DNA of 64,000 nucleotides from Phycomyces nitens (lineage: Eukaryota; Mucoromycota; Mucoromycetes; Mucorales; Phycomycetaceae): positions 496,001 through 560,000 of the forward strand of contig JAHRBC010000001.1 of assembly GCA_022702545.1 (NCBI GenBank). Reading direction: 5' to 3'. The translations under genes were made by a program, and so were the position numbers. The notes beneath the pieces were generated by a model. The model worked only from the letters and a program-made list of their open reading frames with translations. It had not been told where the DNA came from and did not search any database. This document shows positions 11,546 to 22,169 of the stretch, one piece after another (position 1 is the first letter of the stretch; the number at the start of each line of letters is the position of its first letter).

Positions 11546-12450
11546 AATTAATGCCACTATATGAAATGTACAGATGTAAATACTAGATGCAGTAGAAGGA
11601 GAATAGAGAATGCGCAATATGATTAATTAAAGAGTGTAAACATATTATAATATTCTTACCATAGAAAATATATTGCTGTAAAGTCAGCTCATAAGATTTA
11701 AAACTAATTTGAATATAATGGTAATTGGCAGAATGAGTACATCATTAAGAAAACAATATGCATATTCTACAGAGATTCCCAGGTGGGGAGGTGGGGAACG
11801 ACAAACTTTAGTGTAATATAGCTGTAAAAAATTTTCACCTTTTTTTAGTGTCTGAAAAATTATGAGATGAGTGTTTCATTCCTTGATTAAAGATAGCAGA
11901 GCTGAAGATGTGGTATACAAGATTCCAATCAGATGTTTATGTCATTGACAACCTTACATAAGGGAGGGTCATTTAGTTTTACTTCAAAAAAGTAGAGCAA
12001 AGAAAAGAAAAGAAATATAAACTAACCTCGGTGTAATACAGCTATAAAAAAATTTCATTTTTTTTGGTGCTTGAAAAAGGGTGAGATGTGTGTTTCATTC
12101 CTAGATTAAAAACAACAGAGCTGAAGATGTGGTATACAAGATGCCAATCAGGCATTTATTAAGGTGGCAATCTTACATGATGGAGAGTTATTCGATTTTA
12201 TTTCAAAGGAGAGGACCAAAGCAAAGATAAAACAGCTAAAGGAAAAGAGGAAAAGAAAAAGTGCACTAAAACATATACTAAAAATATGAGAAAACCAATA
12301 AGAGCAGCCTAAAGAATATTAAAGACTTAGTCTGTTTCTCTTAGATGAAGGCTCATTGCTCATTCCTAGTGGTGTAAACCTATATCAAACAGTAGAAATA
12401 TTATATTAATATTAAATTGAGAATAGATGAGCAACAAAAAAAGCTCTAAC

Positions 12451-12735
12451 TTATAGTACATCTGTCATGATTGGGGATTCAGCCTCGTCATCTGTTTGAA
12501 ATACCTCATCTTCCGAAAGAAAAGAACTGCTTGCTCTTTCCTGCTATAACATAATAAAAATATTGTATTAATTATAATGTATATTCAAATGTTTGTTAAT
12601 TAATAAACTTGCCTGGCTGTTCTCTGCTATTTTTCTCTTACAAGTCTGGTTTGCACTCTTAAAGGTGTCTTGAAGAAGATTCTTGGCACACCACATTCTT
12701 TTGCACTTGTAAATGTGGAGTGCTATTGTCCTAGC
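12451..12735 (-). pseudogene. Small two-exon coding remnant inside element G
   Basis: On the minus strand a segment ending at 12613 reads KCKRMWCAKNLLQ...KSANQTCKRKIAENSQ, meets a GC-type donor (GCAAGT), and joins 12543-12451 after a TTATAG acceptor. That exon reads QERASSSFLSEDEVFQ and ends at a TAA stop after an acidic SEDE..TDDEAES tract. An in-frame TGA lies just upstream of the first piece. The acidic tail recalls gene 2 of the other elements but no homology is clear. It is probably a decayed accessory gene of G. Confidence 0.4.
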
Positions 12736-12848
12736 CGTGCCTCACTGGCCACAATCATTGATGACAGGTACGTTGATTTTGTCATCATTGACCAAGAAGT
12801 GTCTTTGCTGCTGTTGCTATTATTAGTCAAATAATCTCTTACCTACCC

Positions 12849-13726
12849 ATGGAAAAAGTAATTAGAGTATACTCCAAGCTTATCACGTCAAACTTGACGG
12901 GCGGTAGAAATGCCAGTTTGCTTGTTGAGCGCTTTGCTGTTCATAGCTTTGTCAGTTCAGCAAACAGCTCTCAGAATTATCCTAGTACAAGTCAGCCGTC
13001 CACATATAATGAAGCAAGTTTCTTAGATCTTCCAGATGGTGTAAGTGCTGCCCAGCTATGGGAGCCATTCAACTGACATGCCAGCTTGAATGATGATGAC
13101 TTGGAAGGTGTCAGCAGCCCTGTTGTCAAGAATACTTTGGCAAAGTACTATGTGCGAAACAGTGGTATGGACAGTATTGAACTTGATGACCCGACGATTG
13201 TTGTTGCTTCTCGTCTTTGGAAAAATTCAACCGTACATTCTTCATGTATGTACCGAAGAATAAAAAACGAGACCAGACGTGGCAATCATCATGTGATGTT
13301 CACCTGTCCATACAGAAAGTGAGTATTGGTATTAGTCAAAATACAAAATAGAGATCACTCGCATTTTTTATATTTTTATCTAGCCGTCGCAATATAACTA
13401 TTCAAAGCTGGTTTGTTGGCACCGTGGAATTTTATTTTGAGCATAAAGAGGTTGATGGCACACCGCACTTTCTGGCATTCATTGAAGTGATGAAAGAGCA
13501 TGGTACAGCAGCCCATGACTCATCTGTGCCAATTGTAATACGGCGGTCACACAGCTCAACTGGACAAACAACCCAGCCAAAATATGCTGTTAATGTGGAT
13601 GACATTCAGCATCAAGTTGGGCTCATCCAGTACCCTCCGAGTAGTAATCAGTTCTTTATCATTGCACCATATTACGTGTTTAATGACAATCTGCGTGTGA
13701 CCATGGGGAACCTTGCCACTTTATAA
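12849..13726 (+). pseudogene. Transposase C-terminal remnant, element G
   Basis: Two exons (12849-13318 and 13384-13726; intron GTGAGT...TCTAG) encode the C-terminal part of a transposase of the F type. The second exon (WFVGTVEFYFEH..., then VDDIQHQVGL..., ending NLATL) matches in layout and partly in residues the end of the element F transposase (KVILFFEHVFGE..., VKELVGLV, GQLADL). An in-frame TGA at 13074-13076 interrupts the first exon. The catalytic DDE core is absent between the left terminus and 12849, so G is an internally deleted, non-autonomous derivative. Only the similarity to F supports the assignment. Confidence 0.5.
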
Positions 13727-13779
13727 AAATTTTCTTTTTTTTTCTTTCTTTATAAATATCAATACCAAATAAAATAAAA

Positions 13780-14400
13780 TAAAATGGCTAATAATGTCAA
13801 AAACAAAAAAATTGTTTCAAAAAACGGTAGCATAACTACCGTTTTGTTCACAGGCGAAAAATTATTTTTCTCAAAAATGCGCAACATCTTTAACACCAAA
13901 TAAAATGCTCATTTCAATAAACAAGGTTGCCTAAAAACTTACGAGCCCTTTCTATGGTACTACAACTACCTCATTGCCTGATGAAAAGACATTCCATGCA
14001 ACTTTTATGATTTGGGATCGATGACATTACCTTTCAACCACAATCTGCAGAGATAAAGTGCTCTAATAAATATTAATGTCATATAAAATAAAATAAAATG
14101 GCTAATAATATCAAAAACAAAAAATTGGTTTCAAAAAAACGGTAGTTATGCTACCGTTTTGTTCACACAGGCGAAAAATTATTTTTCTCAAAAATGCGCA
14201 ACATCGTTAACACCAAATAAAATGCTCATTTCAATAAATAACGTTGCCTAAAAACTTACGAGCCCTTTCTATGGTACTACAACTACCTCATTGCCAGAGG
14301 AAAAGAGATTCCATGCAACTTTTATGAATCGGCATCGATGACATTACCTTTCAACCACAATCTGCGGAGAAAAAGCAGTCTAAAATCGGAAAAAACGACA
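13780..14400. repeat. Direct tandem duplication of about 305 bp
   Basis: The segment starting near 13780 (landmark 'aaaatggctaataat') repeats from about 14090, with the same order of landmarks: an ACGGTAG palindrome, 'gcgaaaaattatttttctc', 'ttacgagccctttctatgg' and 'gacattacctttcaaccac'. The copies differ by scattered substitutions. It enlarges the right subterminal region of G. Confidence 0.85.
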
Positions 14401-14447
14401 GTTATGTTACCGTTTTAGTAGCTGTTCCCACTCCTCTCGCCGTAGTG

Positions 14448-15375
14448 AGTTACATGTCAAGCGTGCACCAACTTTTGTGAAAACACAGCGAGGGGGGACA
14501 GACTGGTTCTCTTCATATACTGCATGACAATTGGGGCAGGCTACGCATCTCCTGATACCATTGGCAATTGCAGAATATCCTGTCATTCTTTGCAGACCAA
14601 GAAGACTGGATGGGAGCTGGAAATCCTGCTCGTAAATCGTCAAGAGTGTGTTGATGAACTCGATCAAGACAACAGCACCCTTGTTGACCACATAGCGGGA
14701 TGCAAAGAGGACAACAAAAACGGCGATAAACCTGTGCACAGGATTTTCAGGCATATTGGGGGTTGGGAAAGGGTCTATTTTAAAATCGAAAAAATTAGTA
14801 TTCAATTTTTTTCAGGCTTTTTTCTTTGCTGCTTTCTCTTTGCTTTTGGCTATTCAACACACACCTTCACTGTCAAATTCCTCAACCGCAATCTCAACTA
14901 CATCTTCGCCTTCATCTTCTTCATCATCACTTTCATCATCGCGTTCGCCATCAGCATTGGCCTCATTAGCAACTGAATCGCCCTCATCCAGCATTACATC
15001 GGCATCCCAAAAAGGTGAGTTGGTCTGACCATCCAATACATCCGAGGGTCCAGACTGTTGAGTAGAAATGGCCGCTTATAGAATATAATAGTTTCTTAGT
15101 CTCTACTTTTTTTCAAATAAACTTTTCTTACATTGAATATCAATATCCATGTCTGCTTGAGTGTCTGTGTTTCATACCGCCAAAATTATTATACAATACA
15201 TAAAAATAAACACTGAAATTATCATACCCATCTCATTTGAGTTGCTCTGTTCAATTCTTGCTCTCTTGCTATGACGCTGAGTAGTTCGGCTTGCTACCAA
15301 TGTGTAGCCTTGGCCATTGTTGTTGCATCTATTGCAATAACACTTGGTGTTGTAAAAAGTATTTGAAGATGACAT
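14448..15375 (-). pseudogene. Plavaka-like transposase, N-terminal part, element D
   Basis: Minus-strand 5' half of a transposase closely related to B and C. Exon 1 is 15375-15228 (148 nt, the same length as in B, C and E) with the finger CYCNRC...RTTQRH. A short second exon (TQADMDIDIQ) and an acidic third exon (ending near 15005) follow. The fourth exon starts at 14774 and reads DPFPTPNMPENPVH..., GAVVLIEFINTLL..., then YEENQSVPP. It is cut at 14448, where the right end of G begins after KVGARLTCN. The catalytic residues all lay in the lost part. The remaining exons show no stop. Confidence 0.8.
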
Positions 15376-15579
15376 TGTGTTTGTGTTTATAATGTTAAAA
15401 CAAAAAGGAAACGAGTGTTACATATACTTTATTTATTATTATTTTATAGTGGTAAAAAAGCAATGTTGTTTTATTCTTTTTAATCAAGCCAATGGGGTCA
15501 AGCAAAAGAACGTTTTTAATCAGAATACAAAAAAAGGTGTTGAGCTGCAAATTTGCCCTAATTTTCCTCAGGTAGACAG

Positions 15580-15619
15580 CTTTGCCCACACATGAGTATT
15601 CAGACCCATTTTTCCAGTG
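15580..15619 (-). repeat. Left terminus of element D, inserted in D'
   Basis: On the minus strand the end reads CACTGGAAAAATGGG starting at 15619, 244 bases from the D start codon. The corresponding distances are 241 in C and 240 in E. The three bases outside (15620-15622) are ATA, and the neighbouring sequence reads directly into the D' transposase tail. Confidence 0.8.
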
Positions 15620-15775
15620 ATAGAGTTGAATGAGTTTGCCTTTGCCTGAGGGGATTATCAAAATATCTTGCCAGTGCACCGAATCTTGCTGTCGGTTGCC
15701 ATTGGTGAGCATACAACTGAGACAGGAAATGTTAAGATGATTGTTGCTCCTGTTCTTAGAAAAATATATGCTTAA
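15620..15775 (+). pseudogene. Transposase C-terminal end, element D'
   Basis: In frame from the junction: IELNEFAFA, a TGA stop, then GDYQNILPVHRILLSVA, ending VLRKIYA with TAA at 15773-15775. This is the same C-terminal module as in A, B and E. Everything upstream has been displaced by the insertion of D. It shows that D' had the standard layout of transposase followed by convergent gene 2. Confidence 0.8.
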
Positions 15776-15860
15776 AAATAAATATCTTTACCTATCCTTA
15801 TCTCACAAAAGTATCTGCAGCAAAAGATAGCCAAAAAATATAAAACATAAAATAGATAGT

Positions 15861-17100
15861 TTATTCATTATTTATTGTCCACGCGGCCAATGGGACTGCT
15901 AAATCCTTTGGTACATCCTTTTGATGAACTACTCGGACGCATTTCAAAATGGAGCTTCCCTTTTTCTTTAGTGACTGGGAAGCAAAATCATCAACAAGAT
16001 CTATAAAAGTCTGGAGCTATTGAATATAATAAGGTGTATCAATAAAAGATATAGAATTTTAATATGAAAAACTATGCTAAAATAATTACCTCATCACTTC
16101 TCCAGCTAGGGTGAAAGGCCTTTACCTTATCTTCTCCATCAGTCTCATCTTCAGACATGGTTTCCTTTTGGAGAGCATGGTCGCAATTTTTTCTGCCCAT
16201 CTCTCTGTCAATCTGGTCTCTGTACTTGTTGTATGCCTTGATTCGGCGACAAAGAATCTGTATATTAAGTGTGTAAGAAAATAACAGTTTTATATTGATT
16301 AAAATATAAACTTACCGTAACAGTTCGCTGTTGTCTTCTGCATGCAAGTCTTTTTCTGTCTGCAGCCTCTGGGGTTTGCTGGCGCTGGCACACCTGGTTG
16401 ACAAAATGGTTTTTTACCATTTTGGCAAGATCATTCAAAGGGATCGCCTTTCCTGCCTCTTGTCTTCCCAAGTAGGTGATCAGCCTTATGGCCAGTGCAT
16501 TGTTATAGCTACTGTTGTAGTAGCTAGTCAAGGACCACCCTTGCTTGGCATCATTCTCCATTATCTTGACAGGGTTGTCACTGGTGAAGTTCAGGTGCTT
16601 GATATAGCCATTGATTAATTTCTATAAATTGGTTTTAGATACTCTTCTTATTGATTTTATGTCTAGTCAAGACTTACTGAGATCTTTGGATATCTCTTTC
16701 CAACAACATAGGGTTCCTCACCCCAAGGTACCAAACTGGCCACTGCAATTGTTCTTGCAGGAGTATTTCCACCAGACAAAATATCCTTGATGCTGATCTG
16801 GCCAGTGACAAGTCTATCAATGACCTTCTCAAGCTGCAAAATTGACGTCTTGCAATCACCCACTTCACTTGCAATTGTCTTGTTTTGATTTTCAAGAGAA
16901 TCCATCTTGATATTTGCCAAGTTTAGCAAGCTACGGATTTCATTATCATCCTGGTAATTGGATGTCTCTTCTGCTGTTACAGTGGCCGAAGTAGATGCAG
17001 TGGTAAGTTCACTGTTCTGGACATTAGCCATAGCACTACGCATAATAGATGCATAGATAGGACTACTGGTAGAGATTTTGTAGATGTCAAAGTTGTTCAT
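15861..17100 (-). CDS. Transposon gene 2, element D' (intact, 350 codons)
   Basis: The best-preserved copy of the accessory gene. Exons 17100-16678 (423), 16621-16316 (306), 16257-16090 (168) and 16016-15861 (156 with TAA) are each multiples of three, and all introns are phase 0 with clean GTAAG...AG borders. Exon 1 contains a likely coiled coil (IRSLLNLANIKMDSLENQNK region) and ends RYPKIS at the splice site, as in E. Exon 2 carries a W-containing globular segment (AKQGWSLTSYYNSSYNNAL) and a basic end (RKRLACRRQQR). Exon 3 has MSEDETDGED and HPSWRSDE. Exon 4 ends PKDLAVPLAAW. The gene is convergent with the transposase and divergent from gene 3, 214 bases away. No known domain is recognised; coiled coil plus basic and acidic segments would fit a DNA-binding transposition cofactor, but that is inference. 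Confidence 0.85.
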
Positions 17101-17314
17101 TTTCTAAATGAATAAATGTTTAAATGACAATTATTAATATTTTATCTTTATGATATTTTAATGTTTCTTACAAGTAAAGAAGTATAATGAACTGTTACTG
17201 ATGTTTATTCTACAATATATAATCATATTTTACAATGACTTGCTTAAAACTAATTAGTGTCTTTTATTGATTAAATAAAGCGTCTAACTGTAAAATGAAA
17301 ATGACGATTATATT
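17101..17314. promoter_or_regulatory. Bidirectional intergenic region between gene 2 and gene 3 (D')
   Basis: 214 bases between the divergent start codons. It is very AT-rich and contains several TATA-like stretches (for example ATATATAA near 17215). The same head-to-head arrangement occurs in A (1614-2031) and B (8878 onward), so the two genes probably share a promoter region. No specific motif is proven. Confidence 0.45.
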
Positions 17315-17882
17315 ATGTTTTTGGGATTATTGATTTTAGAGACTGCACTTTTTTTAGGGGTAAACTACCTTGGAACTCAAATTATTTTTTGTTCTTTCTC
17401 TTTTGCCTCTTGCTCTTATACACATACTGGTAATTATTTTATTCTTATTATTTTATGTAATTACTTAACAATTTTGCCATTATCTTTACAGATCATCAAC
17501 AAGCTTCTTCTCTTTGGTCATTTTACATGGTTTAATAACATAAAATAATATTTGCTCAAAGCTTCTCTTTACTAATGAATTGATGTCTCCAGTCATCACG
17601 GCTTTGCATGTCACTCAATCTTGTAATCAAACATCATGGTAAGCTATTATATTATTACAAATTATATATATCTCTTTACTTATACATATATAACTATGTT
17701 CTATTCTCTATTAGATATATTAAGAATCTCATCCGCATGCCTGAACAAACAATCACACAGGTAAGAAAACCGCTGATAATATAGTATATATAAATATCTA
17801 GAATACTAATAACTTTACAATTCTTAGACAATCTCAACTGACAGCTAATATGCTGAGATATTCTCATGAATCTATCAAGTAG
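17315..17882 (+). CDS. Transposon gene 3, element D' (intact, 99 aa, five exons)
   Basis: Exons 17315-17429 (115), 17492-17529 (38), 17593-17638 (46), 17715-17760 (46) and 17828-17882 (55) join to exactly 300 nt, one open frame, with GT-AG borders throughout. The product begins MFLGLLILETALFLGVNYLG, a hydrophobic start that looks like a signal anchor or signal peptide, and ends RYSHESIK before TAG. A and B gene 3 also end in SIK/NIK and TAG. The middle part is short and polar (HQQASSLWSFYM). Further GT/AG pairs after the stop (for example 17909) may be 3'-UTR introns. Sequence similarity to A and B gene 3 is weak apart from position, orientation, mini-exon build and the end, so homology is likely but not certain. 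Function unknown; a small membrane or secreted protein. Confidence 0.55.
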
Positions 17883-18687
17883 TCCATCTACTCACGATAT
17901 CAACATTGTAAGTACAACAGCAAATAATTTGATCCATTATGATTATTTAATTAATCTTTGCTCCTATTACTATTAAATAGCACCATTCTTCTCCAAGACA
18001 GTACCCAATATCTATCAGGTAGGAACTTGTTGGTCTTGCTAGATGCAAAATATCAAACAATACTCTAGAAATAGCATATATATTATTATTATATGATTAG
18101 AGCATTCATCTAGAAATATATATATTTAATAAATAAAAAATAAATAAAAAACAATTTATTTTTTAAAAATCAACAAATGAGACTTGTATGTAAACGTATG
18201 ATACGGTGCTTTTCAGTCTAAAAGACATTATTTCTCTTTGCTTTTCAGTCTAAAGACATTATTTCCCTTTGCTTTTCAGTCTAAAGATATTATTTCCCTT
18301 TTCTTTTCAGTCTAAAGACACTATTTCCCTTTGCTTTTCAGCCTAAAGAGATGAGTTACTGAGGTTAAAAGTAAAGGATATGAATAGATTGTAAATCACG
18401 ATATTGCAATTAGCTTTATATGGCACAAAATACAATAAATAATAGGCTTACTTGACACGAAATATAAAATAAACTAGACCTCTTTAATAACAGAAAAGTT
18501 GGGGGGTATCAAAGGTTTTTAAAGCGGAACTAAAGACCTATTTCTCTGATAGACCAGGCGTCATTCCCTATAGTATCATTCATATTTGTATGGTGGAGAA
18601 ATATAGATTGAAATAACAATAAATCGATGATGGTACTTTAATACTACAGATATTTCTCCACCATAAAATTGTATACTTTTTCCAGTG
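17883..18687. repeat. Right arm and terminus of D' (inverted copy in X)
   Basis: Non-coding right arm ending at 18687, where the top strand reads CTTTTTCCAGTG (terminus CAC TGG AAA AAG on the other strand). Between 18180 and 18360 there are four direct copies of a 37-40 base unit built on 'cttttcagtctaaagacatt'. The region from about 17230 to 18687 recurs in inverted orientation at 37287-37589 plus 42310-43440. Near the terminus an internal inverted repeat (TATTTCTCCACCAT and its complement) could form a hairpin. The three bases outside the end are ACA. Confidence 0.8.
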
Positions 18688-18743
18688 ACAAGAAGTGTCC
18701 AAGAAGATAGACGAAGAGAGAGAAAGAGTAGAGAGAGAGAAAG

Positions 18744-18803
<60 letters not shown>

Positions 18804-19091
18804 CTGACATAAATATCCAACAATTCATAGCTTAGCAAGCAAATGGAATTGTTCTTCAGGAAGAAACGTAGAAGCAAATGTAAGAGAAAGTTGTAAAGGG
18901 TTTAATTTGATCATTTATTTTGTTAGATCTTGGTTGGTATTTATATTAATTAAAATGGAAGAAATCGGGAAAGGTTGCTTAGTAAAAATATGGAGTGCTC
19001 ACTCTTGAAAAAGGGTGGCATGCCAATTGTTAAGAAGATGGTGTGCTTTCGATATGGACAGAAGACGGAGAACCACAAACACGGCGTGACA
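18688..19091 (-). repeat. Probable LTR of gypsy element 1, with GA microsatellite
   Basis: Downstream of the gypsy pol gene on the minus strand, a purine tract (GTAGGGGGACCAT) is followed by TGTCACGCCG at 19091. This is the usual arrangement of polypurine tract and LTR start in Ty3/gypsy elements. The sequence runs to the D' terminus at 18687 and is probably truncated there. It contains an almost pure (GA)n tract at 18712-18800. The second LTR is not in the window, so the boundary is tentative. Confidence 0.45.
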
Positions 19092-19166
19092 ATGGTCCCC
19101 CTACAAGTCTAAGTCCGTATAAGAAAGCACCTAAGGAAAAAGAAGAAAAAGAAATAAGATACAAGT

Positions 19167-21928
19167 TTATGAAGTTTGTTCTAACCAGGCTTGATAATTG
19201 GCTTCGGCTCGACGAGTTTGTCTTTCGGGCACCATCTCATGTCGCAATTGAAAGGGGATAAGAACATCACCATTTACTGGGCCTCCAAGTCTTCTTCGGT
19301 TTGGGCCGACTAGAATGTATGTGCCGGTCTTGCTTACTTCTACAACTGTCATTGGTCCTAGCCACCTGTCCAAGAGCTTGGTTCTGGGGACTGGGTCTTT
19401 CATTAGGACTTGTTTGCCAGCTTTGAACGGCTTCCTAGGTCTTACTCGAAGGTCATACCGGCCTTTGTCTGCCATCTGTCTTGTTTTGGTATGCCTGATT
19501 GCTTTGCCTTGAAGTCCTTCAGTAAACCCTTGAATGGTCTTGATTCTAGTTGCCACCAAATCTTCCAGATTAGCTTCCTGGAAAGGGGCCTGGGGGGCTG
19601 ACTAAGTTGCTGGGGTCCTCACGGAATATCCATACAATAGTTCCAAAGGGGAATGTCCGGTTGTATGATTGACAGTGGTTCTCAGGGCTAACAGTGCTGG
19701 ATTGACAAATTCATCCCAATGATCCTTAGCATCCGCATCTCTTGTAAGCTTGGCTAATGTCTGGACTAGGGACTGATTGGTTCTTTCACATAATCTGTTA
19801 GTTTGGGGGCGGTAAGCAGTCGTGGTAACATGGCGACAATCAAGAAGAGCCAAAAACTCATGGATAAAGCCAGATGTAAAGTTACTTCCTCTGTCTGTCA
19901 ATATGAATGACGGGACTCCACGGAAGACTACCACTAGGTCATACAGGAATTTTGCTGTAGTTTTGTCTGTTATGTCCTTGACTGGAGCTGCTATAGGCCA
20001 ACGAGTTAAGTAGTCGACTGCCACCAAGATGTATTTGAAACCTTTCTTAGATGGAGGGATAGGTCCAACGGCATCACATCCAATCATGTGAAACGGGCAG
20101 ACTGGAGTGGGAACTGGTTGAGAAGGTTGAGTGCATTGATGAGATCGCCAAGAGCAGACTTGGCAGGTGACACAGGATCGGACTACATCTTGTACCAGAG
20201 GAAAAAGACTGGGTCCTGTGTATTGGACTTTTAGTTGTCACCATGTGCCTTTCGATCCAGAATGGCTTTCCTCATGAACTCGAGTAATAACCTGTTGGGC
20301 GTTTCCTTGGTGTAGAAGCTCCTTAGGTAGGCTGGTTTGCTTATCTTTTTCAAAAATATTGTCCTTGAAAATATAGTACTTGCTAGCTTGTCTCCAGATA
20401 GTATGCTTGGTAGTCTGGCTTGTCAGTGGTTGATAAGTCCCTTGTTTGAGATATTTCATCACTCCAAGATACAGTGGGTAATCCATTTGTTATGAGAAAA
20501 ATGTGGGTAAAAATATGAATGTAATGATACGGGTAAAAATAAAGATAAAGAATAATGAGAAATAAGAAATATTGAGGCAATTGTTGTAAGAAAATAAAGA
20601 AATAAGAAATACAAGGAGATAAAAACGAGGATTTATATAAAAATCCTCAGAAGAGAATTGTGAGAGTAATCAGGGAATAAAGGTCAAGGAAGAAGCATGC
20701 CAAACAAGAAGAAGATAGAAATCTCCTGACTAATGAGTGGGAAGTAGTCGGGAGAGAGCATCGGCTGGATTTGCATGGCCTGGCTTGTATTGGATTTGGA
20801 AATCATAGCTCATCAGAGCGGCTGCCTATCGGGAAAGCTTGGGAGAAGGAGACTGATTGTTCAGAATGAACACCAAGGCAGCATGATCTGTTCTCAAGAC
20901 AAAGGTCCTTCCAGCAATGTAGTGCCTAAATTGCCCTGTTCCCCAAACCAAGGCTAGAGCTTCCAAGTGAGTTGCCGCGTAGTTTCTTTCAGATCCACGA
21001 AGAGCTCGAGATCCATATGCTATGACCGTCTCTTGCTCCATATTATCCCTTGGGGCTTGAGAGAGTACTGCTCCTAAACCACGAGTGGAAGCGTCAGTGG
21101 TTAGGATTTGCACCTTGTCCTTGTCCGGAAAGTCCAGGATTGGAGGTTGAACCAAAGCATTGCATAAGAATTCAAAGGATGTCTGTTGCTTCCTGGACCA
21201 CACGAAGGGAACACCTTTCCTCAAGAGGTGAGTAAGGGGCTGGGCAATGGCGGTGTAGGAGGGCACAAATTGACGGTAGTAGCCGGCCATCCCAAGGAAG
21301 GTGTGGACATCGTTTGTAGTAGACGGAACAGTCAGGGCCAGAAGTTTATCAACATTACGGTTGCAATGCATCAAGCCTTGACTCGAGACAACATGTCCTA
21401 GGTACTCCACGGAGTGTTGGGCAAAGAGACACTTACTCCTCTTCAAACGCAAGTTGGCAGCCTTGCAGGCGTTGAAGACGAGCTCCAGGTGATGAACATG
21501 TTCCTTTAGGGTCTTGGAGAAAACGATAACATCGTCAATGAAAACATATGCAAAATCTCCAATATAGGAACCAAGTATGCTGGACATTGTTCATTGAAAA
21601 GTTGAGGGGGCAGACGTGAGGCCAAATGGCATGATGGTAAACTCAAAAGTACCCTGCCTGGTCACAAATCCTGTCTTCTCAATGTCCTTCGCAGCTACAG
21701 GGACTTGCCAAAAACCGCTTGCGGCATCCAGGGTAGAGAACCAAACTGCGCCACCAAGAGAATCAAGGAGATCATCAATATGAGGAAGTGGGTAGGCATC
21801 CTTGATTGTAATCTGGTTTAGTCGCTGGTAGTCCACAACAAGACAAAGAGTACCATCTCGTTTTCTCACAAAGAAAACTGGTGACGTCCAAAGGCCCTTG
21901 GATGGTTGGATGAGTCCTAGTTTCAATA
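19167..21928 (-). pseudogene. Ty3/gypsy pol (RT-RNase H-integrase), 5'-truncated and decayed
   Basis: Minus-strand polyprotein remnant. Reverse transcriptase starts at GLIQPSKGLWTSPVFFVRK (about 21910), with LPHIDDLLDSLGG and the catalytic YVFIDDVIVFS. RNase H follows (TTDASTRGLGAVLSQ, YKPGHANPADALSRL). The integrase has a zinc-binding region, then a core with GCDAVGPIPPS, LTDRGSNFTSGF and the Glu of NRLCERTNQSL, giving DDE. The C-terminal part holds DRWLGPMTVVEV. In-frame stops occur at 21591-21593 (TGA) and 19602-19604 (TAG), and more lie between RNase H and integrase. Gag, protease and the RT N-terminus are missing because element C begins exactly at 21929. No chromodomain is visible. Confidence 0.88.
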
Positions 21929-21975
21929 CACTGGAAAAACCCCTCGATTTCACCTAGTATAAATAGTGCAGATGG
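21929..21975 (+). repeat. Left terminus of element C, inserted in gypsy RT
   Basis: CACTGGAAAAACCCCTCG begins at 21929, directly after the last base that still aligns with a gypsy RT reading frame. It lies 241 bases upstream of the C start codon. Flanking bases on the gypsy side are ATA. The other gypsy half is not found in the window, so the duplication cannot be tested. Confidence 0.75.
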
Positions 21976-22169
21976 GTACTAGAAACATAGAGCTTTTTTC
22001 ATCTCAGACATTATTTTTTTTAAAAATAAAAAGTATAATTTTGATGCATCCTATTGGTTCGGGCAAAGGATCAAAGAACAATAGCCTTTTTCTTGTCTAT
22101 AAAATGACAGCAAATAAAAATATGTAGCACTTGTTTCCTTTTTTATCTCACAATCAAATAATATAAACT

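Larger units (their letters stand above)
10640..14447 (+). mobile_element. Degenerate CACTA-type element G with subterminal ACGGTAG repeats
   Basis: The left end reads CACTACAGCGGAAAAAACGG and the right end is the complement of CACTACGGCGAGAGG. Both ends are packed with short subterminal repeats in both orientations (ACGGTAG/CTACCGT, at least six between 10660 and 10830, and more at 13825-14420), as is typical of CACTA-class elements whose transposase-accessory protein binds subterminal motifs. The right end interrupts the transposase of element D. The three bases outside are TAT on the left and AGT on the right, so no target duplication is visible; left and right ends may come from different copies. 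Internally there are decayed coding pieces and tandem repeats. Confidence 0.5.

Noticed and set aside
13825..14420. CRISPR-like array from repeated ACGGTAG units
   Set aside because: The genome is eukaryotic, the repeats are short, palindromic and irregularly spaced, and they fit transposon subterminal sites.
10637..14450. G as a simple insertion into element D
   Set aside because: The right end cuts the D transposase, but the D continuation is not found left of 10640 and flanking triplets differ (TAT and AGT).
18580..18877. Leu/Ser repeat proteins
   Set aside because: They are translations of the (GA)n microsatellite in two frames, not genes.
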